DNA of 64,000 bases. It comes from Hydractinia symbiolongicarpus (lineage: Eukaryota > Cnidaria > Hydrozoa > Anthoathecata > Hydractiniidae). The stretch lies in NCBI RefSeq assembly GCF_029227915.1, contig NC_079885.1, positions 20,347,001-20,411,000 on the forward strand, given 5' to 3'. The translations under genes were made by a program, and so were the position numbers. Positions 1-15,100 of the stretch are shown piece after piece; positions within the stretch are counted from its first letter, which is position 1, and the number at the start of each line of letters is the position of its first letter. The notes beneath the pieces are model-generated. The model did no database searches, was not told the DNA's origin, and saw only the letters and a list, made by a program, of their open reading frames with translations.

Positions 1-108
1 TGTAGGTATCTGTAATGTTACTCAATCGTTACTCATTTAATTTTGCATATTCTTCTAAACAATCCTGGTCAAATGTATAGACAAAAAAAACATTGAAGCA
101 GTTCTCAC

Positions 109-3102
109 CTTTCCTTGTTTTGCAATTATGCTCATCAAAAAGTCTGTACGTACGTTATCAACATTCGGTACAAGAATTGAGGAGTATTCCGGAGTGCTAT
201 CTGTTGGATACTTATATTCTTCTACACGGCTAGTCCAGTGGCACCATTCACCTGAGTAAATTAACAAAACATTTGTTACATATAGAAACATTATACTTCC
301 CTTCCCTGTGTAGGCGTATGAACTAACATAAATGTCTTTAAATTAACAATTTTTTCTGTCTGCAGTGACATGATCTCACCAAAGCAGATATAGGTATTAA
401 TTGAAAGACAAATTCTATTCTTTCGTTCTAAAGCACCTATTCTTGATGTATGCAATTTTAGTGAATAAAAATTCAACTGTGAGATGATGATGGATTTTTT
501 TCTCCAATTTTAAGATAGAATATCCCACCCGAATTTTATGTAACTCAAGATCGGAAATTTATTTCAGTAGTTAAAGATATTTCTAGTAGAATATCTCACG
601 TATATTCAAAGCACATCTAAAATCAACAGTACAGATGTAAAGCACAAAAGAAAACAACAGAAGAGCAAGGTATTTTAGTAGCAACGTATTGTCAGTCTAA
701 CATAGACTGAAAATACATTTTGAAATCATTTATTTGCTATGTGGAATTCCATTATCATAATACCAAACAAGCTAGTTGACATAGTTTGAAGTATTTTGAG
801 AAAACTTAACTTTGAACAATATGTGCAAAAGAAAAACGTAGTTCTACAAATTAAATTTACTCCAATTTACCTTTCTTATCTACAAAGTACTCAAATATTG
901 TATGATGAGAACCATCATCAATGTCTGGTAGATCGAGGTCAAGTTCACTTCGAATGAACTGTTCCAGCTTCTCTCGATCATCCAACTCTAGTACAGCACC
1001 GATGCTCCACATTATTGAAAACACATAGAGTCGATTTAAATGGTTTGTTGACATTTGGTTACCTTCTGAGAATGATGGTATCAAGCCATTCAGAACATTT
1101 ATTGACTAACAAACAAAATAAAAAAACTACGTGCAGCTTCAATAAAGTAAACACATTACATCACACTTTGAAAGATAAAGTACATCTAAAGCATGAAACA
1201 AGGCAGTTTTCAGAAATTAACTGCTCAGTCCGCAAAACTTAGCCAAATTCTTCCACGAAAACCCTACGAGAGGTTATTATAACTACCTTGAAGGAGAGTG
1301 TTAGCAAGGCTCTTTGCTTACCTGAGTGATATAGTTGCATTCCAACAACTCCATCTTAGGTGCTAGGTTCTCGTTCATGAAAACCAAGAGTTCTTGAAAG
1401 GAGTTGTTGTACAAGATTCGGAAAGCTTCTGACTCTACTGGGTCACGCTTAATAAGCCACGCCTTAAAAAAAAGTAACGTTCTATCTTTAGAAATATACC
1501 TTGTACAACATCTAGCTTAAGCTAAAAATTCTGTTTTAGTATGCTAGGAAAGACTATTTGTGTAACTATTATAATGCACAAAAAGCTAATCCCGGGGCTA
1601 TTCATGTGTGAAATATTTCCTTGTTTAGCAAGGAAATGTTTCAGTATCACAACTTCTGTTCATAGGGCAAGAATACTTCTCCCCTGATAAAGACAACACC
1701 ATGTGTAAGTGTGACTGTTTACTTAAAAAAATAATGCTGATTCGACATAAATGTCGTCGCCTACCGAGGAAACTTACGTTCATATGAGAAAATGAATTAC
1801 CCGCTTACTGAGATTTTGATCATATGCACCCAAGGTCTCGGTAGGTGGGTAAATGTTTTTAGTTTAACGGTCCCTTTAAAAAAACAGTGTAAACCTCTCA
1901 TATGTCAACTCATATTTTTTCCCTTTTTTTGATACGAAACTCCTTGACCTTCCTATGTAAAATTGATCAAACCTTCCTGCTACTAACAATTACGATAAAA
2001 ACGTTTTCATTGAATCCACTTATAGTTGACGGCTTTACTTTATACAACAAACTTTCCTGACTCCCTAAAATTCTTTTTTGACCTTTTAATTTTAATTTTA
2101 AAATATCCTTGACTACTCTTGACTACTCTTAAATTTTAAACTCACTTCAAGAATTGGTCTCCAATCCAAACCTGAAGAGCTCATGTAGACCATACCATTT
2201 CTTGAAACTGTTGCGGGAGATGCATTATCAATATTGTGCGGTTCGAATATTATCTTACAAAATGGTGACATTGGAATTCGATCTCCATTAGCAAGCGTCA
2301 GTGTTTTATTATCATCAAGTACAGAGTTTAAATTTTCAATCCAAATCGCATCTACTGGCCCATCAAGGACTATCCATATTCTTTCTCCTTTAGAAAAAAT
2401 TATATATGACTATTGATCCAACCTACTCTGCATAACGAAAGCACGTTAAACGATTAAGAAAGCATACACTCTTCAGTTTGTATTGTGCTGTTATCACCAA
2501 GAGTCTTGCGTGTAATCACAAAAATCACTTAACTAGACAACCTAATCAAATTTACATGCATGCTAAATGCTTAAAAAAAAAGATAGATTCATAGTTTTAC
2601 AGCCACTGGCATTACAGAGCCAGTGATCTAACCCACATTTTTCCGTGCAGGAAGCCTCTACCACAAGACTAATGGCTGGCAGATAGATTTAACAACAATA
2701 ATATAAATTTTGTCTGACGCACGGGCCAATTTCGGCCTAATAGTGCACACAATATTTCTGACCAAAATAACAAAGGCGATATATTCTCATGACTCCAGTA
2801 TATCCTGGCAAATCCTAATAGCTGACCAAAAGTTGACAATAAGTTTTTTTTTTACCTTTTTTAACTCTCAACGTTTTTCTCCAAAGTGTTGAAAATATAC
2901 CATCAGTCCAATCATTAGTAGCAACGTCGAGACGACCGAACATTTGTGGTGCTGTTATGGCTTTCGGATTCATTCTGAACTCTTTATGTGGTGTTCCACA
3001 TTCAGTCATTGCTTTCATCAAAGTGTGTATGCAGGTGGTTTTGCCAGCCCCACTTGGACCTAATGCCATCATACCATGACGTACACGCTGAGTTTCATAC
3101 AA
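109..3102 (-). CDS. DNAH5: Dynein heavy chain exons 30-34 (AAA2, up to the AAA3 boundary)
   Basis: Exons: 2856-3102, 2146-2387, 1322-1462, 871-1105, 109-251, coding residues 2274-2609. AAA2 is a regulatory nucleotide site. Walker A is GPSGAGKT (residues 2288-2295), the Walker B region is [12 protein letters not shown] in exon 31, and the downstream [17 protein letters not shown] is typical. Exon 34 ends [13 protein letters not shown] at a GT donor, just before the expected AAA3 P-loop. Bases 1-108 are intron, so the next exon lies outside the window. Confidence 0.93.
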
Positions 3103-6100
3103 CTAAAATCAATACCTTGAATTTTATAACTGCCACAAATAATACCCCTAACTAAAGAAAATAATATGCATAAATCAAATTTTATTGTAAGTGACAACCA
3201 ACACTACATGTACAAAAACACAACAATCACGCATAGATATAAGACAATTATACTAATACCATTTTTGAGCATTACCTGAATAAGCTTAAGTGACCACGAT
3301 GGGTGATTGATCAATCCACTTTCGTCACACTGGGTTTGGATAGCTAATTCCAAGTCAGGATAACCAGCTTTTTCCAGTAAGATACCAGGGAAGAGATCGT
3401 TAATTAAACTGAGAAACAACGGCTCGTCTTCATCAACCTAAAATAAATTAGGAAATTACTCCTGCAAATCAAAACGTATAAGACACGCTTCTGGTGTACA
3501 TAAAATAATTCAGTTTTTCAAAATGACAAACATTTACACCAATAACAATCCCCCTGGAAATCTATTTTTAGCCAATACAATCAACAGCTCTTAACCTGTA
3601 AGTTTAGAATTTACCTTGTTTCAAAAGGAATGACTTGAAATTTACATTTAAACTGCTAAATGCTGTACGCCAGTTTTTTTTAAAACAAACACAACATTTT
3701 AAAAAATAAAAGATACTTACTAATTTAGAGAGATTCATATCCCTTAAAACCCTCATTACAATCTTGTTTTCACTATCAGCAGGATTGTCTCGCTTAGCCT
3801 GCCCGAGTGTTCGCAATACTGAAAGAATATTTCGTAAACCAAAATCATAATGAACTTGTGCTGAAAGCTGCTCTTCACATAGTTTATATAGAGTGAAAAA
3901 TTTACGAGCCAAAACAACATTGTCGATAAATCCAGAACTTGCCAGTCTCACTCTGATAATAATTTGTCGATCAGGTACCATCATAGCAACACTGCGGAAC
4001 TGGATTTTCAAGTTTTCTGGAAGTTCCTGTCTGCCAGCATATCCTGGGTTCTATATAAAACAAGTAATACAAAATGTTTCCTTGAAACATTAAAACTTTC
4101 TTGTAACCTGCTAAAGTTTTAATGGTAAATTTATCTCAGAATGTAAGTACTGCTATTTGTATGGAATTTAGTAAAAATATTTGATGAATATCGTGACAAT
4201 ACAGTACTATACATACAAGAAAATGAAGATAGTATTCTAGTAATATACTCTAATTAATCAGTTTTTTAAAACACTGAAGGTTTAATCAAAGAACGATTAC
4301 ACTATATAAGTATTTTAATCACATTTTCTCCTTGTTTCTTTGCATAAAAACATTTATTGCTTTAATCTTCTATTATTGGAACAAAAGTTGAATGTCCACG
4401 CCAACAAATATTCTGAAACATTCAGTTTTCCACCAAGAGCATACACATTTTTCAACGTTAAAAAACTTTAAAGTTAAGCAGAGTTAACTTTTCTTTTTAT
4501 TTATTTTTTTGGTACAACAAAGATTTTTTAGTCAATTCAATTGGCATTAGAATAAAACAAAGAAAAACTAATTATAACGAAAGAATAATTAACAGAAAAA
4601 ATGCAGTTTTTTGTTGTGCTTGGTTGTATTTTGGAGTGAATGTTGATTAAAGAAATCTTTCTTTCTTTCCACATAAATTATAAAACACTCAACATTTACT
4701 ATCTATCATTTGTCGCTTTTGAGGAATAAAAAGTTCATTTATTTTCCATAGCAAGCAATGGTTAAGGCACTTCAATACTGATGCATTTTTCAAGAGATAA
4801 TGCTAAAGATGTATAAACTCACCATAGTCAAAAACAATCCAAATTCAGGATTCATGCTAACAGTATCGCCATCAGTAAAAACGAATTGAGGTTTTCTTTC
4901 TTTTTTGCATGAAAGTATAACTGATATTTGCTGTGCAGCAACTGATAAAACTGGAAGATCGATGCGATTAAATTCATCAAAGCATCCCCAACTGCCTGAC
5001 TGTGCAAGACCTAACAAGAAGGTATGCACATCAAGACAAAATATTATAGCAACGGAACAGCTTTTCAGTGTGAGGATTTTTTAAAGAAAAAGAAATCACT
5101 GTGAAAAACTAGTTTTTGCACTAGACATTTCAGAGGTATATGTTTTTGCACAGATGCAAAATCTGCAGGCCAGAAGAAAAGCAAATAATTAAAATCTATC
5201 TAGTAGAATACCATAATAGATACTCTAGCCTGTAGCTTAATTACTGTAACCTACTTTTTACAATGGTCAAAACTTTCATTTTTTCATGTATACCGCAGGA
5301 GGTTGAATTTGGGACAGCACTGGTTAACTAAAAGAAAAACTATACCTACCTTTGAATATTCTTCCCAGACCTCTGTAATCAAGTTGATCAGAACAATTAA
5401 AAACAACAACATATTTTCCAAGAGCTTTACCCATGTCTTTTACAGTTTCTACAAAAAAATCAGTAAATCACAAACACTTTTCCTAATAGAAGGCTGTTAA
5501 GGCTAAGATCCGTTCGGTCCATTGTGTTCGCTTTAGGACTACTTTTATCACTATGGGTGGAGTAGTCATTCAGTAGTCATTCCAGGAGGCATTTTATTTT
5601 TTTGAAATTGACCAAATTAAAATTTTAAACCAGGAGACTAATGTTAGCAAATATTTTAGTTAAATGTAACCTAAATAAAATTACTTTACAGAGATTTTTA
5701 ACAAAACAAACAAACTTTTATTAATTTCCACTACATAAAGCATGGAATATAAAAATATAAGTACCAGTTTTTCCTGTTCCAGCAGGGCCTGCAGGTGCTC
5801 CACCAAGCGACATGTGAAGTGCTTGTGCCAATGTAATATAGCAACGATCAGTTAACGGTGTAATAACAAGCCGCTCAGTACATCCCAAAAATTCGTTTTG
5901 ATAACTAAAGTTTACATTTGTTATAGAAACTGTACAACTGTCAGTGTCTTCCATGAAGTAGAATCGAATTTGTTTCAGCCATTCAAAATCTGTTGGTGAT
6001 TTGATATGCATCTTGACCTAAGATGTATAAAATCTGTGTGTTTAGTTTGCCTGGTTTCTTGCATCTAATGTGTTAATGACAGCCTTTCTTACTCAATGTA

Positions 6101-9100
6101 TTTCATGTTTGCAAAAACCTGCAGTGTGATTCATGAAGTGATATACAAGAATTTTTGTTAGGGTGAGATACACGATTCAATTTGTTACATTTTAAATTTG
6201 TAGGTGATGCACGATCCAATTTGTCAAATTCAAGTGGCAGGGATAACAATGATTCATACTTTTTGCAGTAATGTTGTTATTAACGTTTTTCAAAAAGAAA
6301 AAGAACTTTTATTTTGGACAATGTGATTGGTTTCAATTTTTTGATAAAATTGTAAAGAAACTGACTGGATGGCGTTTCTCCTGGCAAAGCTGAAAAGTTA
6401 TACATGTCCAACTTTTGAAATGCAGTATTCGACAAATTGGAATATATGTCATCCATTTGCTACTTTAACATTCGACCAGTCAACAACAATTATCAAGACT
6501 GCAATAAGGTCACACAAAAACACCTTTCATTTTCATTTTTACAACAACTGGCATTGCTTTTAGTATATAATCGGTGTGACTGGACGCAACAAGTTTGTGA
6601 TTTCTTTTGTTTCGGAAATAACTAGTTTTAGGAAAATGATAGAAATAATTAGTGATAAAAAATGGCCAATAAAAAAACACACAGAAAAAAAATAACTTAT
6701 CTATTAATTTTGACCTGAAAACCAGAACAAACCAATCTTATCGAAGAAGATGTTAATATCAGAATGCACTGTATTACATACCATATCATCAAAAATATCT
6801 CGTTGGTGAACATGTATTGTGATTAATGTTTCATATTTTGTGCGTTCCATCTTTGCTAAATCTTTAGTAGTTTGTTCAATCAGTAGATTGAGCAGTTCTA
6901 AAAATCCCTGATTTGTTTCTGCCATGACACGTTTATCATATTTCGCATTTTGTAGGGCCTCAGTAGAGTCCCTGGTCCAAAGCATTTGTAAGCCCAAAAG
7001 ACCAATCTAAATATATCACAAGGAAATTGTACATACAAAAAAGAGTTAATTATATGGTTAATATTTTATTCAGATTTTTTTATATAGTTGTTTATAGCAG
7101 TTGATCAATCCATAATATATTGAAATGATAGTACAATAAAAGTAAAAACATAAGGGAAATACAACGGTTTTCTAAAGATATACCAGTTTCCTTGCTGGTG
7201 AACATTTCAAAGTAAAGAAAGATTTTAATAGCCTTATACGAATTTCAAATCACATGAAATTTATCTGCCTTTTAGTACGACAAACCTGCGCAGGAAATGT
7301 TCCCAAAAATTCCATAATATCAAAATTCCCATCGTTAATAGCAATGTAGGCCTGTCGAATGATTCCATGAACAGATTTTTGTGACATTATCAACAAGTTA
7401 TTTAACCATTCTTCCACATTCCCTACAGCCATGATATATTTTACCAGCTCAATAGTTTCTCCTTCTTTTGATATAATAGATAGGACTTTGTCATAATCTT
7501 TGTCGTGAAATCTAACATGTTTCACATTGTCAAATACGTTCAATAAATGATTCTAGAACAGGAGGGCAAAAATGAAAATTAAGGAGTAGTAATAAATATG
7601 TTTGCTTGTGATAAGGTAGAATCTTACACAAGATAGTGAAGTTAATGACTGTTGCATAACCATCAAATTTATTACCTGAATAGTATGGGAGTCACTGGCC
7701 TGTCCTAATATTTCTAACAGGGTTGGATCAGAAACGAAAAAAAATCTTGGGAAGATAAGTCGCTTTTTCTCCAAATATCCACTCAATGATTTCTGACACA
7801 GCTCCAACTGCTCCTGCAGATGAGGTAACAGTTGACCCAATGTGTCATCCCCAACACAGCATACAACAACATTTGGCATTTCGTGTGCTCTTTGCATGAT
7901 CTTTTGCCATGATTTGTCAATATTTGAAAACCGTTTTGCTTCTCGAGGTAGCTGTCTAGCAATGTCACCTCCTACAAACACAGCTTCTAAATATATCCAT
8001 AAGTTTTGTACTACCATCCAATTTTCCAAAATGTCTGTTGAGTTGGATAACTTCTGTACCCATGATTGGATTTGTTTCTTGAAAGGTGCATTATACCTAT
8101 TACAAAAAATTTTGCATGCATCTACTTCACATCAGATTTAATTTTTGTGTATTCCAAACACAATAGATAAAAAACTATCCACAAAATTCCTCTTAAACAC
8201 TACAATAATTTCAATTCCTCAAGATTTTCTTAGTACAAAAAGACTTTAAAGGACTTTTAACTAATCATAATATGAAATCTTACCTGTTGCTTAGTAAGGA
8301 ACCAAGAACCATCAAGCTATCTTCCATAAGTGATATAATTTCAGAAGTATTATCACCACGTAAGAGTAGTTCCCCACGACTCTTAAAGTTGCCGAAAGTA
8401 AGTTCGTGACTGTTCCATTCCGCCATGACCATTTTTAATTTGGCTTCAATGTCCTTCTCCTTCGTAGCCGCAATACAGATGTCCTAAAGTAAAACATATA
8501 TGAATTATGCAGGAATATTTAACAGGTTTGTTGGAAGTGGTGATGGGGATAATTTTTAGGAAAATCAAACAATAATGTTTTTATGCAACAATTGAATCTA
8601 TTGAAACATTGCTATCTATCTTTACTACAAATAGCACAATACCTCAATATCCTCCTTGTGTTCAAGAAGGGGCGCGTCCATTATGTTTTTCAGTAAGAAA
8701 GAATCTGACTCAACATCAAACACATGTTCTGTTATTTCACCAATCTTTTTCCAATGTCGTGCTTTCATAGCCCTGTTCGCCATTAATTCAAGCAACGGAC
8801 AACTTTCGTTGAAATCATCAATTGTCTTTTTTAAATCTTTGTATGCTTGCCAATCCTTAAGAGCTCTGGGGAGTTTACGACATCTGCATGAAAAAGTAAA
8901 AAGAAAGAAAAAAGTCAAATATGTTAAACTAATAAATTGTGAAAATATGTACTTGCTGCGTGGTTTCTTTTCTAAAACATTCTGCCAAATAACTTTTGAG
9001 TTTATGACGAAAAATTTATATATCATCACAAAACGTAGCAACCTCTATTATTTTCCATTCTTGTACTGTATTTTTCAGTCAGATTCTATGGTACACTCAC

Positions 9101-12100
9101 AATAAGTAAATCCTACTATAAAAATCAATCTACCTTAGAAAAGAAATTTGCAAATTTAAACATAATCTAAGGTTTGGCTTCACTAAAAGATTCTCAAGGA
9201 GAGATTTTAATTTGAAGTGCTTAAAAGAGGCAGTAACATTAAAACAGGTAATACTTCGTGTTTAACACTTAAAAAACATGTACCTGCTTTGGAACTCTTG
9301 TAGTTCCATATTAATACGGTCAATGTTAACATCAACCCATGGTATGTCAAAATAACCATTTACTTTTACAATAACATCATTATACAATCCATATAGTTTT
9401 TGTAGCAAATTTAATTCTTTTCTGATCTGTTGCAAATCTTCATATTCAGTAACAGGTAAACCAAATAATTCTTCCCCACCAGAGTAAGTAATGTAACGCC
9501 GGTATATGTTGTCAAACCGATTCTAAAATAGAATGCTGTATTAGTAGGTTTTAACATAACCACAAACTGGCCTTTTGAATTGGTTTTTACAAAGTCACCC
9601 TATACTTAGGTGACTACTCATTAGTAAATTCTCATGAATAATAAAATTAACATATTTTTTATAATAAAACAAAAAGTATCCATCTTATTAGCAATGGAAA
9701 TGCATTGCTAAGCCACAGTGAAATTAATTTTGTTGTTATTGTGTGAAGGAGTTGCTTTGTGTCGCTGTGGCTGCAAACAAATAAACTACATTAAACTACT
9801 TAGTAAACTTGTCTAGGTAATATTTAATTACATTTAAACAGGTTCACAAGCATACAGAGGAAGAAAACAAAAAGGAAACCTGGCAAATCATCAAGCGTTC
9901 ATTTGCGTCGATGGGGGCTAAGTTAGGAACCATTGGACCATTCTAAAAAATACAAAAAAAGCTCTTAATCAAATGCTTCACCTACACTTGATTAAAAGAA
10001 ATAGAATAGAATAGTACTTGTGTCATTCCTGATATTTTTTTCAAAAGCGATCTTAATACACAATTTAAATTTAGCTGAGTCAGAACGTGTTGAAGCCTCA
10101 ATGTTTGTTTAAACCAGGTTGTTAGAAAAATGTGTATTGGTACAATGCCAAAAAATAATAGTAGCAATGTTACAAATTATAAAAGTTTTTCATGTGAAAC
10201 CTAAAATCGCCATTTTAAAGTGTATTGTAGAAAGTTTACATTTGCATTAAAAGTTGAGTTAAATATAAACAAATTATACCTTTCGATACTCTTTTACAAA
10301 GTTCTCTGTGTCAACGTGGAACTTCTCCACCTTCTCAAATAAATCACTTTTAAATTTAGGTTGAATTTCCACAAGTTCATCTTGTACTTCTTTGGCTTTT
10401 GACTGCAAATTATGCCATGCATATCTCAATGTATCCACCCGTTCTATATCATCCTTGGAAACTGAAATTTCGTATTTTGCCAACATCGCAAAGGAGTCCT
10501 GTTGAAAAACAAAAGAATAAGGGTATCATAATACTACAAATAATTCAACTAAAAAGTTTAATGTGATTTACATTTCGAAATAAAACACTTGGAACATTTT
10601 TTATAAAAACACAAGTAAACTTTTAATGCAGAATCAGAAAAACAGATTACAAAAAACCCTTGTAGAGACATTTCTTTAGCAAAATGTTTACCTCAATAGG
10701 CGCAACCTCCATATCCAATTTTATTTCTTCGTTTCGCAGTTCTTTTAGTGTTGCCATGGCAAATCTTACATCATCCAAATCATTTATAGGACGACTAAAT
10801 CTTTTTGAAAAAGTGTCGATGAATTTGAAGAATTGAACCATAGAGTTTCGATACTTTGTATTCGCATTGCGACCATACGTTACAATCCAGGATTTGATCT
10901 CAGTACAAATTGCAAGCTTAATTTTTTCTGTTTGATAAGAAAAAAATTTCAATAGTGTTAAATAACATGTATAGTAATCACATAAAATGAAAATTAAAGG
11001 ATTCAACCAAACTTTACAGTTAACTAACCAGCATATAATGATATCGATCCTACGTCCATTCTCTCCTTTTCTGTTATAACTTTCTTTTCAATATCTTTAT
11101 AATACAAGATGCGCTGTTCAAATTCATCTAACGTTGGATTTGTATTAAGGAACTCTTCCATTTCTTCCTCTTTATCAAGCAACCACACAGCGTTATATTG
11201 CTCATACTGTCCCAAAGCAGTGACAATTTCTTTCTTTTGTGAATTTATTATAGTCGTCATTGACCCAACCAGCTTTGCAATTTCCTTGTTGCTGGTGATA
11301 CTTTTATAGTACGTTTTTTTTCTTTGACTGTTAGAAGGAGCTTCAATCCTTGGTAACTGCACTGATTCATCATCATCCTCATGAACTGATAAAAAACTCT
11401 GTGTACGACTTGGGTCATTGTGCTCACTATGTGAATCATGAAACTCTTCAGAGGGTGAAATGCCATGTACTGACTGTTCCCACATGGTCACATTTTTTGC
11501 CACAGCTACAATGTTTGAAACACATTTGTTGATGACTTGTTGTATGTCATCTAAAGCTGGGCTCATCGATACATTTGGTATTTTTAAAACAAAGTCTGAA
11601 CAAAAAAAGGGTGAGTACACCATGGAATCATCAACTAAGTTTACAGCTTTCTCTTTGTACAAAACAGTAGCTGTTACGTGAATGCGTTTACGAATAGCAT
11701 CCAGTGAATTTCGTATGGCTTTAACTATAGCCTCAAGGTTTAAATGGTTAAAGTGGTATAATAATTCATTTGCTCTTTCTTCAAGCAATTGCCGCATTTC
11801 CAATTTACGGCGCGCCCCAGCTCGTGATGGGGAGATAGCAGCACTACCAAGTCTGGACTTTGGTCTTGATGGCTTGTTATCTGAATTAACAGATAACATC
11901 CCTGTAAGACATAAAGAGTGTTTAATGGTGTGACAATGACAAACCTGTTCATTGGTAACCATGGTTTAAATTTTCACAACAAATATTTAAAAAGATATCA
12001 TAACTGATGCAACTATAATCTTTGTTTTGAAATAGTTTCAAGAGGAGAAATCATAACAATTTTACCATTGTTTTTCTCAGCCTCCTCCAAAATTGATGCA

Positions 12101-15100
12101 TTCAGATTATCATCTTCCACAGTTAACAACAATATACACAATTCATTTGCAGCACACTCTGCATACTGACTTTTTGCTTGGATGCTAACAGAACTCTCTG
12201 CACACAGTTCCTACAAAAGTACAACACAAAAATAATCAACCTAGTTTTTTTTTGCTAACGTAAGCATTAATTAAACAATGACCTCAGGGATAGCCAATCT
12301 AAATCCAGTGTCAGATTGTACCGATTAACATTTCAATGGACTGCTTTGTTTTTCTCCTATTAATATTTTATCACAATTTAGTGGTTGGTTAGGCAAACCC
12401 AAAGTGAAGTCATGCCAGTGCAAGCTTTTGCTCTAAAGTTAAACGTTTTTATGTGACAAGCGTAAAAAATCTGAGCCTGTCTGTGTTGAATAATTTTATT
12501 TATTCCTATGATACATATTACCTGAACTTAAAAATAAATTGTGATAAAATATATAAATTTTTGCTATTCCAGGCTGGTGAAGTTTCACTTCCCCTTACAC
12601 ATTTATCCCCTTGCAGATTCACAAGAGACCACAAAGTCGAATTAATAAATAAAATTTCAAGCTGATGTGGGCTTACTGTGTGTGTAACTTGAATTTATAT
12701 TTTTGTGGACATGTTTCATTGAGAACATAATTACCTGTGTTCTGTCACTAAAATATTCCATTGTCCAGGGCTGGTCTGTAGGTAATTCACAAAACACTGT
12801 TTTTGATATATCTGCAAAAACCTTCTCAATACGAAACTCCTTTATATCATTAGCTCGATCAATCAGCAATTCAAATTCTCTTAATGTATCATAAACACTT
12901 TCTATGTATGAGTTTAAATTTAGAGACGTCCAAGTTAGCATGCTTATTCCAGGTTCCAAAGCAGCATCTAACTTTGCTAAATGTGGTGCCATTAAAGGTT
13001 GAAAAATTACTGGGATCTTTGATAATACTTTCTTGTATTCTTTAAGCATTAACTAAATCAGAAAGAAAACATGACACATACATAAAAGAATATGTCACCC
13101 TACATAATGTACAATCTTGCTAAAATATTATTAGAAAAGGGGTCAAGATATGAAGATGGTAGCCACAAAAAATCATTTATCTTCTTTTTACATTAGACTC
13201 TTTCGAAGTAGATCTTTGCCATTTGGCAATTCAAGACTATGACCAAGATTGTAGAAATAGATTATTGGCAGTGGAATTGATAATAAGGCTTTTAGTTATT
13301 CTTAAGAAGAAAAATTCGAACCTCTAATTTTCCTTGATTTGTTTTAAACACACTTTTCTTTTGTTTGAATGGCTGTGCAATATAGGGAATGTCAAGATCC
13401 ATCTTGGCCATACATTCTGTTTCTCTCATTAACATGAAAAGTTGTGGGTCAAAGTTGACATACAGTTCTTTCGTTACGGGATGACGGACTAACAATGATG
13501 CATAAAGGGCAGACTTAACAAACTCAATCTAGAGAAATAAAAAAGATAAACGAATCAAAAAGGTCATGCAATTTTAGCATGTGATAAAATGCATAAAAAT
13601 ATTCAGCGATTTTATTTTTGTTATACTGCCACTCAAAACACCAAGAACTAAAAATATTATGCACAAAAAATTTCACAAAAAGATCAGTACAAATGAATTT
13701 AAAACAACAATAAATGGGAAACATTTACCTGTTGTAACCACGCTTGATGGTAAAGAACTTCAAACTCTATCAAAACTTTAGCAGTTTTGTTATAGTTTTT
13801 GACAATTTTCTTTGCGTCTTCCTCCTTAAAAATGTTTGGATACTCCTGAAATGCTTCCATGGGTTCCTGGATTTTGCGAAATAGCTGCCTTGCCCAACCA
13901 ATTTTTCCTGTGCAAAAATGTAATTGTGAGTACATTCTTTTTCGATAATGAAATTCTAATTGTATATGCAAAATTAGTAAATCTATTAGCTATTCTCCAA
14001 ACTGGACGCAAAACATTCTGCTAGAATGACTTAAGATGCATTTAAGATTGATAAAACAACAACTAGAACTAAAAAAAAAATTAATAAGAATAAACTCATG
14101 ATGCTTACCTGCAATTGGTGGCATGTTACGTGCAATAGGAGGGTTATGCTTTTGCTTTTGATACAACCTTATTAGTACTTCTAAATCCTTGCCAAAATCA
14201 GCGAACAATTTCATGTAATGTTCATGAATAGGTTCTTGAAGAGCTGGTATATTTAACCTGAAAAATAGCATGTCCGGTAATATTTTTAAAGACATTCCAA
14301 CACATTTCATCATCATCATCATTCTCTGCTTAACGTCCATTTTCCATGCTAGCATGGGATGGACAGGTATATTAATGACCCTCTTCCAATCTGAACTAGA
14401 CTGTGTTAGACCTAAACTCAACTTCCTCTGTATCAAGTCTGTCCTTATAACCTCCTGGCAAGTCTTTCTTGGTCTGCCTCTGGGCTTTACCCTAGGAACT
14501 ATCAAGTCTCTACACTTTCTTACCCAATTATCCCCCTCCATTCTTTCCAAGTGCCCCAGCCAATTCAATCTTCTTATCTGGATAACATCTTTAATTCTAC
14601 AGATACTTAGCCTGCTTCTTAGCTCATCTGTACTTTTTCTGACTCTCAGACTGGCGTTACACATCCACCTAACCATTCTCATATCATTACTTTCTAAACG
14701 GTCAAGATCTTCCGTTAAGGTTTTTATCCAATCAGCGCTACGGATTTCCCGTATTAACCAGTTGAAAATAGCTATCAGTTAATAAACATTTATATAACCC
14801 TGTGTTTTTTACAATATAACTTTTACATGATCTATTTCCTCTTTAATTTTTATAACTACCTGTAACTCTTCATTCCTAACTACATATTTTTAGAAGAACA
14901 CAAATATGAAGATTTGAGGCTAAAAAATCATAAAATTAGGAACTCCTAACCTTGACTAAAATTTCAATTAAAAAACAACAGCAATGTGTATTTGAATTCC
15001 ACATTCATAACGAAAATAAAAATAATTTTCAAAAATAAACAACGAAAAAAGTATGCACATCAACATTCGTCATTTAGGATACGAGTTTTTTCTAAAAGTT

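Noticed and set aside
1-108. Next dynein exon (AAA3 P-loop)
   Set aside because: The frame after 109 is intronic, with no acceptor followed by the expected P-loop; it must lie outside the window.
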